Assembly: GCA_021397835.1 (NCBI GenBank)
Contig: JAJFZO010000747.1
Span: 1,614,501 to 1,678,500 of the forward strand
Source of the DNA: Moringa oleifera
Lineage: Eukaryota; Streptophyta; Magnoliopsida; Brassicales; Moringaceae
DNA length: 64,000 nt
Direction: 5' to 3'
Shown here: positions 47,640-57,959 of the stretch, in pieces
Layout: every line of letters begins with the position of its first letter
Position numbering within the stretch: the stretch's first letter is position 1
The notes under the pieces: model-generated
What the model was told of the DNA's origin: nothing
Seen by the model: the letters and a program-made list of their open reading frames with translations, nothing else
Database searches by the model: none
Program-made: the position numbers and the translations under genes

Positions 47640-49050
47640 AGCCACCTTCTAATTCCTCACACTAAACCGTACAGCCTCCTTCGAATATTACATGGTACAG
47701 TAATGAAACCGGCAACCACTTCTTCAAATGTTACAGTCATCTTATACGACAGCAACACCACACCGTACACCTTCCTTCAAATATTACAATCATCTTATAC
47801 CACATCGACAATAAGACAACATGGTGCAGTAATGGGTCTGTTTGAAGAGAAAAGAAATCCAAGAAAATGGAACCGGCAACCACCTTCCAACTCCTTGCCA
47901 CACCACACAGCTTTCTTCGAATTTTACAGTCATTTTATACGATAGCAACAACAAGACAACATGGTGCTCTTTGGAAGTTTTTGTAAATACAGATAAATGT
48001 AAAGTTATGGACAACTGCAAACATGCTTACCACCAAGCCTGCATCAACGGTGGTTCAAGAAAGACAACCACTGCCCTGTTGCGGTTCTGTTTGAACCCAT
48101 TATCATCACAACCGGTAATTAAACCCGTTAGTGATAGGAATCATGGATTGTATTAATTCTTATTGGCTCATCATGCCATGTATTGTGATTTTATTAAAAT
48201 TAGTTGATATTAGTTATGAATTTATTCAATCTTTGAGATTATTTTATTATAATAAATATATATATGAATAAATTTTATAATTGATAATGTTAATAAATTA
48301 TTTAAAATTAAAATTTTAAAATATAAACTAAATATATCAATTGAAGTTAATTAAGATTACATTTATACATATTTGGTAAAATGATAATTAAATCGTTATT
48401 GATTATAATGAGATAAAATAAATATAGTAAATAAAGTTAAGTAGGTTATAGCGATATCAGACTTTAAATTAAAAAATATCATAAAAATAATAAATTTAAA
48501 TTAATATTTTGAGATAAATTACACTTTAATTTAACAATAAAATGATTATAATTGATAATAACTGAGAATTAAAAGTGACTCATATAAGTCTACTTCCTTG
48601 CTATGTTATATTAATAATTGAATTACAATCATTTCATTTTAATAAAATATATTAAAATTTAATTATATATATTAATATTTTAAAAAACAACTTTAGTATG
48701 CACATTGATATAAAAAAAAATCTTGAAAGTACTATTGATTGATAATTTATATTATAAAAGTTTATAATATTATAGCAATATTAATATCAATTCAAACATT
48801 TTAAGTAAATTAATTAATCAATATTATGATAACATCAAAATTATAAAATTTTTAATTATGGTCTACCATAATATAATATTTATTATAAGCTTTTCTAAAT
48901 GTATGATTTTAAATTAAAATTGAAATTTATATTATTCATATACATATTAATTTAAAATATTATAAAAATAATGTTAATTTTAACATAAATTTTATTAAAT
49001 TTAAGTTTTAAAATAATATAAATAAAGATTATAATACTATATTAAACTTA
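47640..49050 (-). repeat. Inverted duplication, arm 2
   Basis: Reverse-complement partner of 43860-45070, holding the RING-A2 pseudogene on the plus strand followed by the copied 3' flank. The arms are separated by about 2.6 kb that hold the RING-B1 and CXIP4 relics and the solo LTR. Confidence 0.75.
47690..48155 (+). pseudogene. RING-H2 type A pseudogene (A2), inverted
   Basis: On the opposite strand to its sisters. 47842-48156 reads NFTVILYDSNNKTTWCS, then a deletion removes the first ligand pair (CVIC), then LEVFVNTDKCKVMDNCKHAYHQAC, followed by a frameshift through DEWLRK. Upstream, the segment coding SNVT(V/I)ILYDSN is repeated two or three times (47655-47950), a tandem internal duplication. 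The N-terminal transmembrane region is missing. Not functional. Confidence 0.8.
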
Positions 49051-49126
49051 GTTGTTAAGTAGTTCACATATTTATTAAGTGATTGATAATATTGACTCAT
49101 CTGTAACGATTTGCCAAATAGACATT

Positions 49127-49277
49127 ATAACTTAATTATGAGACAAACACAATAACATATTATTCAAACATAGTATCTTATTAAGCAAACACAGTAACTT
49201 ATTAAATATACATAATGACACATTAATCATGCATAATGACTCATAAACAAGTATAACGACTTACTAAACATGCATTA
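49127..49277. repeat. Degenerate short tandem repeat, about 23-25 bp unit
   Basis: About six imperfect copies of a unit like AAACACAGTAACTTATTAA with TATA/CATG variants. Noncoding. Confidence 0.6.
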
Positions 49278-49794
49278 CGTAGATTAGTTTTAATTGTATA
49301 TATAATCGTTCATGTAAAAATAATTATTTGGATTTTCTTAAAATTATGGAAGAAATTATGGAGTGTTTTATATTAGGTTCATGAGGTTGATAGTAAAAGA
49401 TTTCTCTTTAATTTTTGATGAGTTTGTTATGGAATGGAACTGATATGCAATGGTGTTAGAAATTTATGCAAATTCTGAAAACTCGAATTGAACGTATCTT
49501 TGTTTATAATCATTATATGATTGTTGAAATATTTGACATGTTTATATTATAATTTTTAAGAACTAAGAATGTTCAGTAAGGAATTTTTAATAATTTTTAT
49601 CAATTTTAGGAATGTGCGGTTATGAACAATTAAGCATAGTTAGTTTAACATTTTTTAAATTTTACATAATATAAATTATTGCATAATTGTTTGATTTTTT
49701 TTATAATATTAAGTTATTATTAAATTATTTATTAAACAATTTGATATGATATTTATCATTATTTTTTAGAGTAATTGATTATAAAGTACAATAA

Positions 49795-50145
49795 AACAAT
49801 TTGATCTAGTTGTGACACTTCGCTGCTAGATTAACAAAAGGCTAGAAATGATTATACAATTGGTTAATTTTCTATGACAAAAGCAATAGTCATTATGGTA
49901 TTATGCTATGTCATTTTGATAGTATTGTCAAAATAATTTTGTTTCATTATTTAACTAATTTATAGATTAAGTTATTATAACAATTAAAGAAAGTAATTTG
50001 ATAGTTTGATACTTCGCTATTAGATTAATAAGTAATCAAAAGCATTACACATTTGGTTAATAATATATGACAAAAAAAAGTCCCTATGGTATTATAATAT
50101 ATGATTATGATAATGTCAAAATAATTTTATTATATTGTTTTAGAT
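49795..50145. repeat. Direct repeat, two copies of about 150-170 bp
   Basis: 49795-49960 and 49995-50145 share AATTTGATCTAGTT/AATTTGATAGTTT, ACTTCGCT.TTAGATTAA, TTGGTTAAT, TATGACAAAA, TATGGTATTAT and GTCAAAATAATTTT in the same order. It is an old tandem duplication in noncoding DNA. Confidence 0.65.
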
Positions 50146-50149
50146 TTTT

Positions 50150-52389
50150 TATTCTAAATTGATACCACAATATCAATTCAAAACAATTAATTAACATTAG
50201 GTACTTGCTAAATTCAAAAAATAACGTCACAGCAAAAGCTAATGCAAGTGTATTTAATGTCATAATTGAAATTTGATTTAACATACTCAACCAATTAATT
50301 TTATGCATAGCTTCTTGGTCAATCCATTTCTATTAAAGACACAATTACATTAATCTCATTAGGCATCCTGCATTGTGATTAGTACATTTTTTATTATCCA
50401 TGTAAAAATTTACAACAGTATAAAAACAAACAACATATTACAATAATATAATAAGTAATTATAGTTTGTACACTCACTATTAGTATTTAGCACCTTAACA
50501 GTCCCACACTACAATAAGTTGTTGTCATTGAAAATTTTGACATGTATATGCAAAATTTAAGAGCTACTTTTGTCATAAAATACAAATTTTTTAAGCCACA
50601 CTTATTCATGTAAAATCATTATTGTAAACAATAATATATTATTATTGAATATTAAATTATTGTTGCACAGAACAACTAAAATAACATGCATAAAATTAAA
50701 CTCAGCATGTATTTGCATAATGCATTTTAGATGATAAAACATGAAATGAAAACGAATGCACACAGCCACATGATTCATACTTTCTCTGATCATGGTTACA
50801 AATGGAACTTGTACCCGATCCAAAAATAAAAAAATAAAAATAAAAATTGATGATTTAAAGAGAATATATCCCTTCAAAATGCATATATACACGTTAAAAT
50901 TAATCTATACCTTAACGCTTCAATCTATATAACTGCAAATGATTTCAAACTCGAAGATCTCCCTCGCTTTGTTGGGTTAAAGAGAGAGTGAAGGGAGAAA
51001 AGGTAGGGTAAGGTGGTGAGATGCTTGAGAGGGTAAGATTGTGGGTTACTTGAAAGGGTGAGGCTGCTTAGAATGCTTCAATCTGCTCATTGTGTTAAAG
51101 ATTCAAATTTGGCTTCAAATATGCTTGCGGGTCAAATTTGTTATGTGGTTGTTTGTTAAAGAAAGATAAAATTGTGTTCATAATCCAAATGTAGGCTAAA
51201 AACATATAAGTTCATAATTTGAGATATTTTTTAAGAGAAAAAATTTGATCCATTCTTGATAATTAGTTCTTAAAGATTTTATAAAAGAAAAAAATAATTA
51301 GAACTCTAACAAAATTAATTCCTAAGCAAAAGTAAAAATTTTAAAGAAAAACTTCTAAAATCAAAAGCCACATAAACCATATCATAAACCCACATGCTAA
51401 CATTAACTACAACACAAAAAAAAAAAATCTTAATTAATTACATGTTAATCAAAGATAAATCATCACCATAAAAAAATGAATACAGAGAGACATCTAAAAT
51501 ATAAAAATAGAATCAAAATTTAAAAAAATTAACTTTGTGTAAGATTGAAGAAGTAATTCCTCATTGAAGACCATAAATATAAGGTCAACATTGGCTACTC
51601 AGATAAAATTTTAGTATAATTAATAAAATTTTAATATGTATTTTAAGTGCTATTGATCTCAAATTTAGATAATGGCAATCTTATTAATTTTATAAAAAAC
51701 AAAATAATAATTATAACATAAAATTGTTTAAATAAAAATATTTTATAATATCATATCTATATATGTATATTGAATTTGAATTATGATTATCATATGTATT
51801 AGCTTACGCTGAATTTACAACATTGTTCAAACCTAAATTTCATTGTTTATTATTAACAAACCCCACCCATAATCTATTTGTGGATTTGTTCTAGCATTGG
51901 TTATTTCCAAATTATTTTACAAAATAAACTTCCTTTGTTATTTTAAATTTATATATTTTGATAAATATTCATTTTAGATTATTACAGAAAATATTCTAAA
52001 CTAGTTACGTTTTTTTTTTTAATTTAAACACCAACGTATTAATTAAATTAATAATGTATTTGATTTTAAAGTGATTTAACTTGAACTTAACTCTGGTAGT
52101 TTTTTTTTATTTAAAAAAGACTACTTTATAGTCTAAATATTTTAAAAAATAACTGAAATAAATTTTATATTACATTTAAGTCAATCCCTTAATTTAGAAT
52201 AGTTGTCAACTCATAAACTATTTTTCATAAATTTTTAAATTTTTAGCGGTATAAATTTTTTTAAAAAATTATTTTAATAATAAAAACTAATGATATATAT
52301 TTCAAATTTTTTGTTTTTTAAAAAATATTTTACTAGACAACATATAAAATTTTATTGATATATTTTTATAAGTAGATAATAATAAAACA
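50150..52389. other. AT-rich intergenic region
   Basis: No credible coding frame on either strand. 51890-52200 is copy 2 of the dispersed AT-rich repeat seen at 46880. 50930-51080 is a slightly GC-richer purine-rich patch (GAGAGAGTGAAGG) of unknown meaning. Confidence 0.45.
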
Positions 52390-53384
52390 TAATTTAAATT
52401 TGAAATTTAATCATAAGTTTAATCTTAAAATGTTGATCATATCAAAAGTTTATTAGGATGAGTTGTGTTTGTTTTTGCTCATTAAATTACTTTTAATTAA
52501 TGGTTTTTATTTTTGATTTTTATTAGGTCTAAAAGTTCTCTCTTTTAATTTTTTAACCTTATATATATATATATAAACTTTTTTAATTGTTCATCTGAAA
52601 AAAATAATTATTAATTATTATTATACTCTTATTTATTTTTGTTTGTTGTGACAATAAAAATTTGTTTTCTATTCTTGCAGCATATATGAAATAATTTCAT
52701 TTTTTACATTTAAAAGATTAATATTATTTTATATTATCAATATTTATAACATTTATTTTTATTTTTAAATAAATGAAGAATTAATAGTTTTTTATTTATT
52801 TTGGTAAAACAAATAACCGTTTGTAACGATAGATTTAATTTTTATATAAAAATAATAATATCAACCAAAAAATCATACGATAAATTATGTGTTATTAAAT
52901 AATATGGCTTTGATATATTTTTAAAAATTATTATCAAAATGATATTTATATTGTTAGCTTTAATTTACAGAATTATAACATCAATCCAACAAAATAAATT
53001 TCTTATATATATTTTTAAAAATATTTTATTTATACAAATTGGTGCTTAAATTATTAATAATAAGAATTACATATTAATAATATAATAATAAAAAAATAAT
53101 TTTTAAAATTATAATGTAGATAAGTCTCCTTTGTAAAAGATATACAACATTAATTTCAATTTAACATGTATTATTAAATTATTCATGTGCATATATAGGT
53201 TTTTCAAATGTTCAGAACCAACTGGATAAGCAAAAGAAGAGATAAGAGAAATGATCAAACCTGGAATAGCAAAAGAAAAAACAAAAGTGTTCTTCACAGT
53301 TTCATATATTGCAATACAGACACAGAACATGGGATGATGAACGAAGAATCAATACAACCGATGGACTCTTAACCATTTGTTTTA

Positions 53385-53906
53385 CTATTGGTTCAAACGA
53401 AGAAACAAACACACTCGTCTGCCCAGACAATCATGGGTTCGAACAGGACAACGGCAGAGTGGGCAATGGTCGTTTTTTCTGAGCCACTCGTCGATGCAGG
53501 CTTTGTGGTAAGCATGTTTGCAGCTATCAATAACTTTACATTGATCCCCGTCTCGGAAATCTTCCAAGCATATTGTACATTTTTGGCCGCTCCATGTTAT
53601 CTGGTCGTTGTTGTCGTATAAGACAATTGTGACACTGGAAGGAGGCCATGCTGGTTGGTCAGGGCGAGTTGCAACCGATGGAGCTGGATGGTAGTTTCCG
53701 GTTTCGATGTCGTTGACATTTACTCGGCTAGGGAACAAACAAGCAATGCAGAAAATGCAGAAGACGCCAATGGCAAGACATCCGAAGATCATCATCTCGC
53801 GGATATCGAACTCGATTGTTGCCGGAGAGCCAACAGGAGGAGGAACGTCAGGTAAGGATGGCAGTAGAGGAGAAGGAAGATTTGAATTAGAGAAAGGAGA
53901 AGTCAT
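53385..53906 (-). CDS. RING-H2 protein, ATL-like (type A3)
   Basis: Intronless, 173 aa from ATG 53906. A Ser/Pro-rich N-terminus is followed by a transmembrane segment (about 38-58) and a RING-H2 domain (110-151) with all eight ligands: CTICLEDF...DSCKHAYHKAC...CPLC. After the RING the tail (CPVRTHDCLGRRVCLFLRLNQ) is longer than in A1. It differs from A5 at nine residues (for example Glu37/Lys, Cys56/Arg, Asp101/Asn), none of them a zinc ligand. It is a predicted membrane E3 ubiquitin ligase. Confidence 0.9.
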   Translation of the reverse strand: MTSPFSNSNLPSPLLPSLPDVPPPVGSPATIEFDIREMMIFGCLAIGVFCIFCIACLFPSRVNVNDIETGNYHPAPSVATRPDQPAWPPSSVTIVLYDNNDQITWSGQKCTICLEDFRDGDQCKVIDSCKHAYHKACIDEWLRKNDHCPLCRCPVRTHDCLGRRVCLFLRLNQ

Positions 53907-53994
53907 TGATGTCTCTTTGTATCAACAAGCAAGAGGGCCAGAAAAAAACCAAAGCTAAAGAGGCAGAATTGAAATGATGAAAGGAGGGAAAGCG

Positions 53995-54004
53995 TTTATA
54001 TAAA
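53995..54004 (-). promoter_or_regulatory. TATA box of RING-A3
   Basis: TTTATATAAA, about 90 bp upstream of ATG 53906, conserved at 63516-63525 for A5. Confidence 0.6.
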
Positions 54005-54275
54005 TCTAATACATAGAATCAGATTAGGATTAGGAAACCTTAATGGATTACTATATGAAAAAGGAAAAGGTAGTTTCTGACCTTATTGTAAAAGAACTAA
54101 AATAATAAAGTTTATTTTTCAAATTATATTTAAATTTAAATATAATATATTTTGAAAACCCAAGGAGATTAATTATATAAACTTTATAATTAACCAACCA
54201 TGATAAGGATCATACACAAAAATAATTGGGTAAGTTTTATATATTTCTTTAAACATCTACATTCACATAAACACA

Positions 54276-54690
54276 AATTAGTTAAGCTTATTAATGATCA
54301 CAAAAATACCAACATGTAAGTGATATAAGCCAAATTTATAGGAGCTCATAGCTTATGTTTGTTATTTATGATGGGCTGACAGCATAATTGGATATATAAA
54401 AGAGAAGATAAGGTTATAGTTCCCAAAAAAAAAAAAAATGGTTGGAGGGACTTATATCAAGTTATAGGAGTTATAAAAGTTTTAGGGGCATTATATGGAA
54501 GTTACAGTACAAAACTAACTTGCTTTTGTCCTTTATCCCATTAAAAAGAATATAATATACAATATCTCTCCTTGTATTTTTGAAAGACTAATCAACACAT
54601 TGATAATGATTATTACCATGGATTCAAGTAAGGTTTTTAATCTCAAATTGTATCATTCATGATTTGTATGATCCTATTAAGTATATGAAC
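54276..54690. other. Spacer left of the copia remnant
   Basis: AT-rich. Text such as AGGGACTTATATCAAG...TTATAGGAG and TATCTCTCCTTGTATTTTTG may be LTR-derived from the copia element, but no paired LTR could be fixed. Confidence 0.35.
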
Positions 54691-54699
54691 ATGTTATAA

Positions 54700-55092
54700 T
54701 AAATAGTAAGAGATCTCCTTTAGGCTATGTTTTCATGCTAGCTAGTGGGGTTATTTCTTGAAAACGTATCAAAGTGTCACTTACAGCTACTTCCACCATG
54801 GAATCTAAGTCTATAACCTATTATGAAGCATTCAATCATGGGATATAATTACAAAACTTTATCATCGAGTTGTAGATTATTGATGGTATTGAGACACCAT
54901 TGAGGATTAACTATGATAATAAAGTCGTTGAGCTGTGTTCTAAGAATATTCGTGACTCATCAAAATCTAAACATATTGATATCAAGTTCTTAGTGGTGAA
55001 GGAAAGAGTTCAAAGTAGTTATGTGTCAATTCAACATATCAGCACCAATTTCATGATAGTCGATCCACACACCAAGGGCTTGCCACCTTAGG
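54700..55092 (+). mobile_element. Ty1-copia retrotransposon remnant (RNase H end)
   Basis: Degenerate RNase H coding on the plus strand: SPLGYVFMLASGVIS, SLTATSTMES and YYEAFNHG, with stop codons between, then the open stretch LRINYDNKVVELCSKN, SKHIDIKFLVVKERV and STNFMIVDPHTKGLPP. This is the C-terminal end of a copia polyprotein. No gag, protease, integrase or main RT motifs are present. A poly-T run follows near 55123. The element is dead. Confidence 0.88.
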
Positions 55093-55895
55093 TGTTTCAT
55101 GAATATATGGGTCGCATGAGGTTTTTTTTTTTTTTTAAGATGATGTACCTACAAGAGCTTATATCTACTTTAGTTGATTAACACATATGGGATATAGTAC
55201 GTACTAAGGTTTCAAGATATGATATATGTTTGCTTTGACGGCATTGAAATATAGAAATCATAATTTAGCATAGGGTGTTGGTAAATATGATTATTGAGAA
55301 TCTTATGAGTTTTAAAGTGGATTAATTGAAAATAGGCATATGTAAATCATATTTCATGTAACTTTTATATTACACACCTATATTTAATCCATATCATTAA
55401 TTATGTTGGTATTGTGATTATTGGTTAGCATTTTTATAAATATAGTAATAATGATCAGTTTAACTCTATGCTAATGAGATTAATGGATTAGATTATAGTT
55501 AAGATATTTTTATTAATAAGTAGCATTATTGAGCTCAATTAAAGATATTTAATCATATATTATATACAGAACACCTGTAGCCCTAATGGAATATTGTTGG
55601 TATTTCTCCAAATTTAGGCTTACATATTATATTTATGATACATGGCTTTGCCAATAAATGTTAAGCTCAATAACGTGATCTAATACATACTTTAATAATG
55701 GGTTTTAGAAATATCACTATATATGTGATATGAATCAAATGTGTAAAAGCCCATGAGGACTCTGCTCCTCTCTCCCCTTTTCTTACTCAACTCAGCGTGA
55801 TTCAATTAACATTTTACCAAATATGAAGATCTTCCTCTCGATCCTAAAGATGAAGGTCGTCTCACATTTTTTCCATACAAATCTTGCTCGTATAT
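55093..55895. other. Downstream part of the copia insertion and spacer
   Basis: AT-rich. Likely the 3' UTR/LTR side of the copia remnant (for example GGAATATTGTTGGTATT and TGTGTAAAAGCCCATGAGGAC), without a clear terminal repeat. No gene. Confidence 0.35.
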
Positions 55896-56560
55896 AATTC
55901 AAACAGTTTATTTGATCTCATTATAATTAATAATGATTCAATTAACATTTTACCAAATATGTATGGAGGTAATCTTAATTAACTTTAGTTGATTTTTTAA
56001 TTTTTATTTTAAATAATTTATTAATGTTAATCATAAAATTTATTAATATAAATTTAATATAATAAAATAATTTGATGGATGGCATGGATTTATAACTAAT
56101 ATTAATTAATTTTAATGAAACCACACCACATAGTGTGATGAACAATGAATTAATACAATTCATGACTCCTACAATTGAGGGGTTTAAAAACTAGTGAGGT
56201 GTGGATTGAAATGGGAAAAGGAAGGCATTAAATTCTCCAGAGTTGATGTTGAGTTTTTATTAAAATGTTAAAAGAATATTTTAATAATTTATTATGTTAA
56301 TATAGTAAATAAATAAATAAATAAATTTTGATTATTAATTTTATTAAATAATTATGTGTTATTATCTTATCAAAAATTCAATTTATATTTAAATTTTATA
56401 TAAATATGATAAATGGAGTTATTAATAAAATGATTATCAATGCCTATATGGAAAAGGAAAAAGTAGTTCTTACTCAAAGAATTAAATTAAAAAAGGTTAC
56501 TTTTCAAATTTCACAGGCAAAAATTAGGATAAATTTTATATATTTCTTTAGACGTCTACA
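55896..56560 (-). pseudogene. Footprint of a deleted RING-A copy (flanks only)
   Basis: 55905-56200 matches the 3' flank of RING-A1 (44450-44760), including AATTAATACAATTCATGACTCC. 56400-56560 matches its 5' flank (45370-45530: ATTATCAATGCCTATATGG, then TTCAAATTTCACA). Where the gene should be (56200-56400) there is only about 200 bp of AT-rich DNA. A type A gene was therefore once here, directly before type B, as in the 44.7-45.9 kb cassette. Confidence 0.65.
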
Positions 56561-56587
56561 CGCACGTAAACACAAATGGTGAAGTAA

Positions 56588-57058
56588 TTAACAAGCTAAG
56601 TCTGTTAAGCAATTGGGATAGACAAGAACACAACGGCAAATAGGACAATTTCTCTTCTTCGTCAACCAAGTACGGATGCATGAATCATGGAAGGCATGGT
56701 TGCAGGCAGGAAGCAGCTTGAACTCGTCCCCAACCTTGAAATCTTCCAAGCAGATGGCGCACTGTTCGCTCTCGATGGCGCTTTCGATGTGGCCTTGGCT
56801 ACCGTAAGCAAGAGCAGGTAACGGCAAGTAATCCGGCAACCCAGCGTCCGCAACTTCCTCAACAGCGTTCTCTATGTCACCATTCAGGCTGGCCTCTTCC
56901 TCCTCGTCTTCGTGGCAGCAGGGACACTGGATTGATATTAAGAAAATGTAGATGAAGCCTGCCAAAAAGATGAGCAGTAGGATGCTGACTGATTGCTTGA
57001 TGATGAGTTCAGTTAGGTCAGTTGAGCCATCGGGAGAAGGAAGAAGTGGGTACGCCAT
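56588..57058 (-). CDS. RING-H2 protein, ATL-like (type B2)
   Basis: Intronless, 156 aa from ATG 57058. A transmembrane segment spans about 22-43, followed by Cys- and acid-rich CPCCHEDEEEE. Next comes a GLPDYLPLPAL motif (72-82) resembling the GLD-type region of ATL ligases. The RING-H2 domain (100-141) has all eight ligands: CAICLEDF...PACNHAFHDSC...CPIC, including the Pro before Ala-Cys typical of ATLs. The tail is LVYPNCLTDLAC. It is a predicted membrane-bound E3 ubiquitin ligase. The leader has GA/CT repeats (57082-57105). Confidence 0.9.
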   Translation of the reverse strand: MAYPLLPSPDGSTDLTELIIKQSVSILLLIFLAGFIYIFLISIQCPCCHEDEEEEASLNGDIENAVEEVADAGLPDYLPLPALAYGSQGHIESAIESEQCAICLEDFKVGDEFKLLPACNHAFHDSCIRTWLTKKRNCPICRCVLVYPNCLTDLAC

Positions 57059-57482
57059 GGCTGAGTTTCTGGCTCCTTACAAGAGAGAGAGGGGAGAGAG
57101 AGAAGGCAGAGCAGTGTGAATTGGAGGGAGGCCTTTGTATAAGTCTAATTGATAAATTAATTGTTAAAGAATAAAAAAAATCAAGAATTTAAAATATATA
57201 TCATTAGCTGCAAGTATCGTAGTTATATTAGGATTCATTTAATTTTATTTAAATTATTTGTTCATATCTATATATATCCAATACTTCTATTTTATTTTAC
57301 TTACGAGTTATCTGCTATTTTCCTATTCCGGGTAGAAGGTGAACTCCTGTGGATGCCTTATCGGTTTTCATCTGAGTCCAGTCTTTTTCTCTGTCTGTTC
57401 CTCTCCTGCTTGGTTTCTCTCTTTTCTGGTTTTCGCTGCACAACTCCAGGATCTCTATATCGGTTACAACGCTGCTTGAAGA

Positions 57483-57940
57483 TGCCGGCTGCAGTAGGAA
57501 AGGGTTCGCATGCCTGCAAACAATCCGTTGCACAGTAGTGCAGCCCTGCAGGCCCACTATATATGTTAGAATGCCAATAAAGATGACTTGAAGACGACCT
57601 CCCTGCAGGGATTCACAAATCCTGAACCTGAGAATGCCTATACCAGCTTCCAGAGCCCGTTAGCCCTTGCCTGCGTCACTAGTCTAATGCTGATGAGGCT
57701 CGTAGTGCTTGCAGGAAGTGTGGCCGTGTCGGGCACCTGACGTATAAGTGTCGGAATTTTCTGAGTGCTAAGGATGATAAGGAGAAAGACCCAGAAGCAA
57801 TTCAGGCTGCGTCTTGTCTGGGTTTGACAAAACTGAGGGAAGAAGGCAGCTGACAGCGAGGAGACTAGTGAGGAAGAGGGGGAGAGTGAGACTTCTGATT
57901 CTGATCTAGAGGGTTTAGATTCTCGGTTGTAACAAAATAT
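57483..57940 (+). pseudogene. CXIP4-like zinc-knuckle pseudogene, copy 2
   Basis: Starts MPAAVGKGSH; a frame change then gives MPANNPLHSSAALQAHYIC. A shortened middle (KDDLKTTSL, ENAYTSFQ in shifted frames) follows, then [25 protein letters not shown] with a complete CCHC zinc knuckle, and [15 protein letters not shown] stop follows at EEGS, then the frame is shifted into a Glu/Ser-rich tail (EETSEEEGESETSDSD-like). Order and wording match CXIP4. Several frameshifts and stops make it a pseudogene. It appears intronless, so a processed copy is possible. Confidence 0.8.
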
Positions 57941-57959
57941 GTTGGACAAGATTCTCGGT

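Larger units (their letters stand above)
52390..54275. repeat. RING-A duplication unit, copy 1
   Basis: About 1.9 kb covering RING-A3 with its promoter and its 3' flank, repeated at about 61848-63778 in the same orientation. From 53150 to 54265 the two copies are nearly identical; further left they drift, with indels in the (TA)n tracts. Confidence 0.8.

Noticed and set aside
50602..50892. 96-codon minus-strand frame
   Set aside because: AT-rich composition (Ile/Phe/Leu-rich), no motif and no relative in the window; likely chance.
57315..57557. Minus-strand frame near the CXIP4 relic
   Set aside because: It lies opposite the relic and its leader and has no recognisable similarity.
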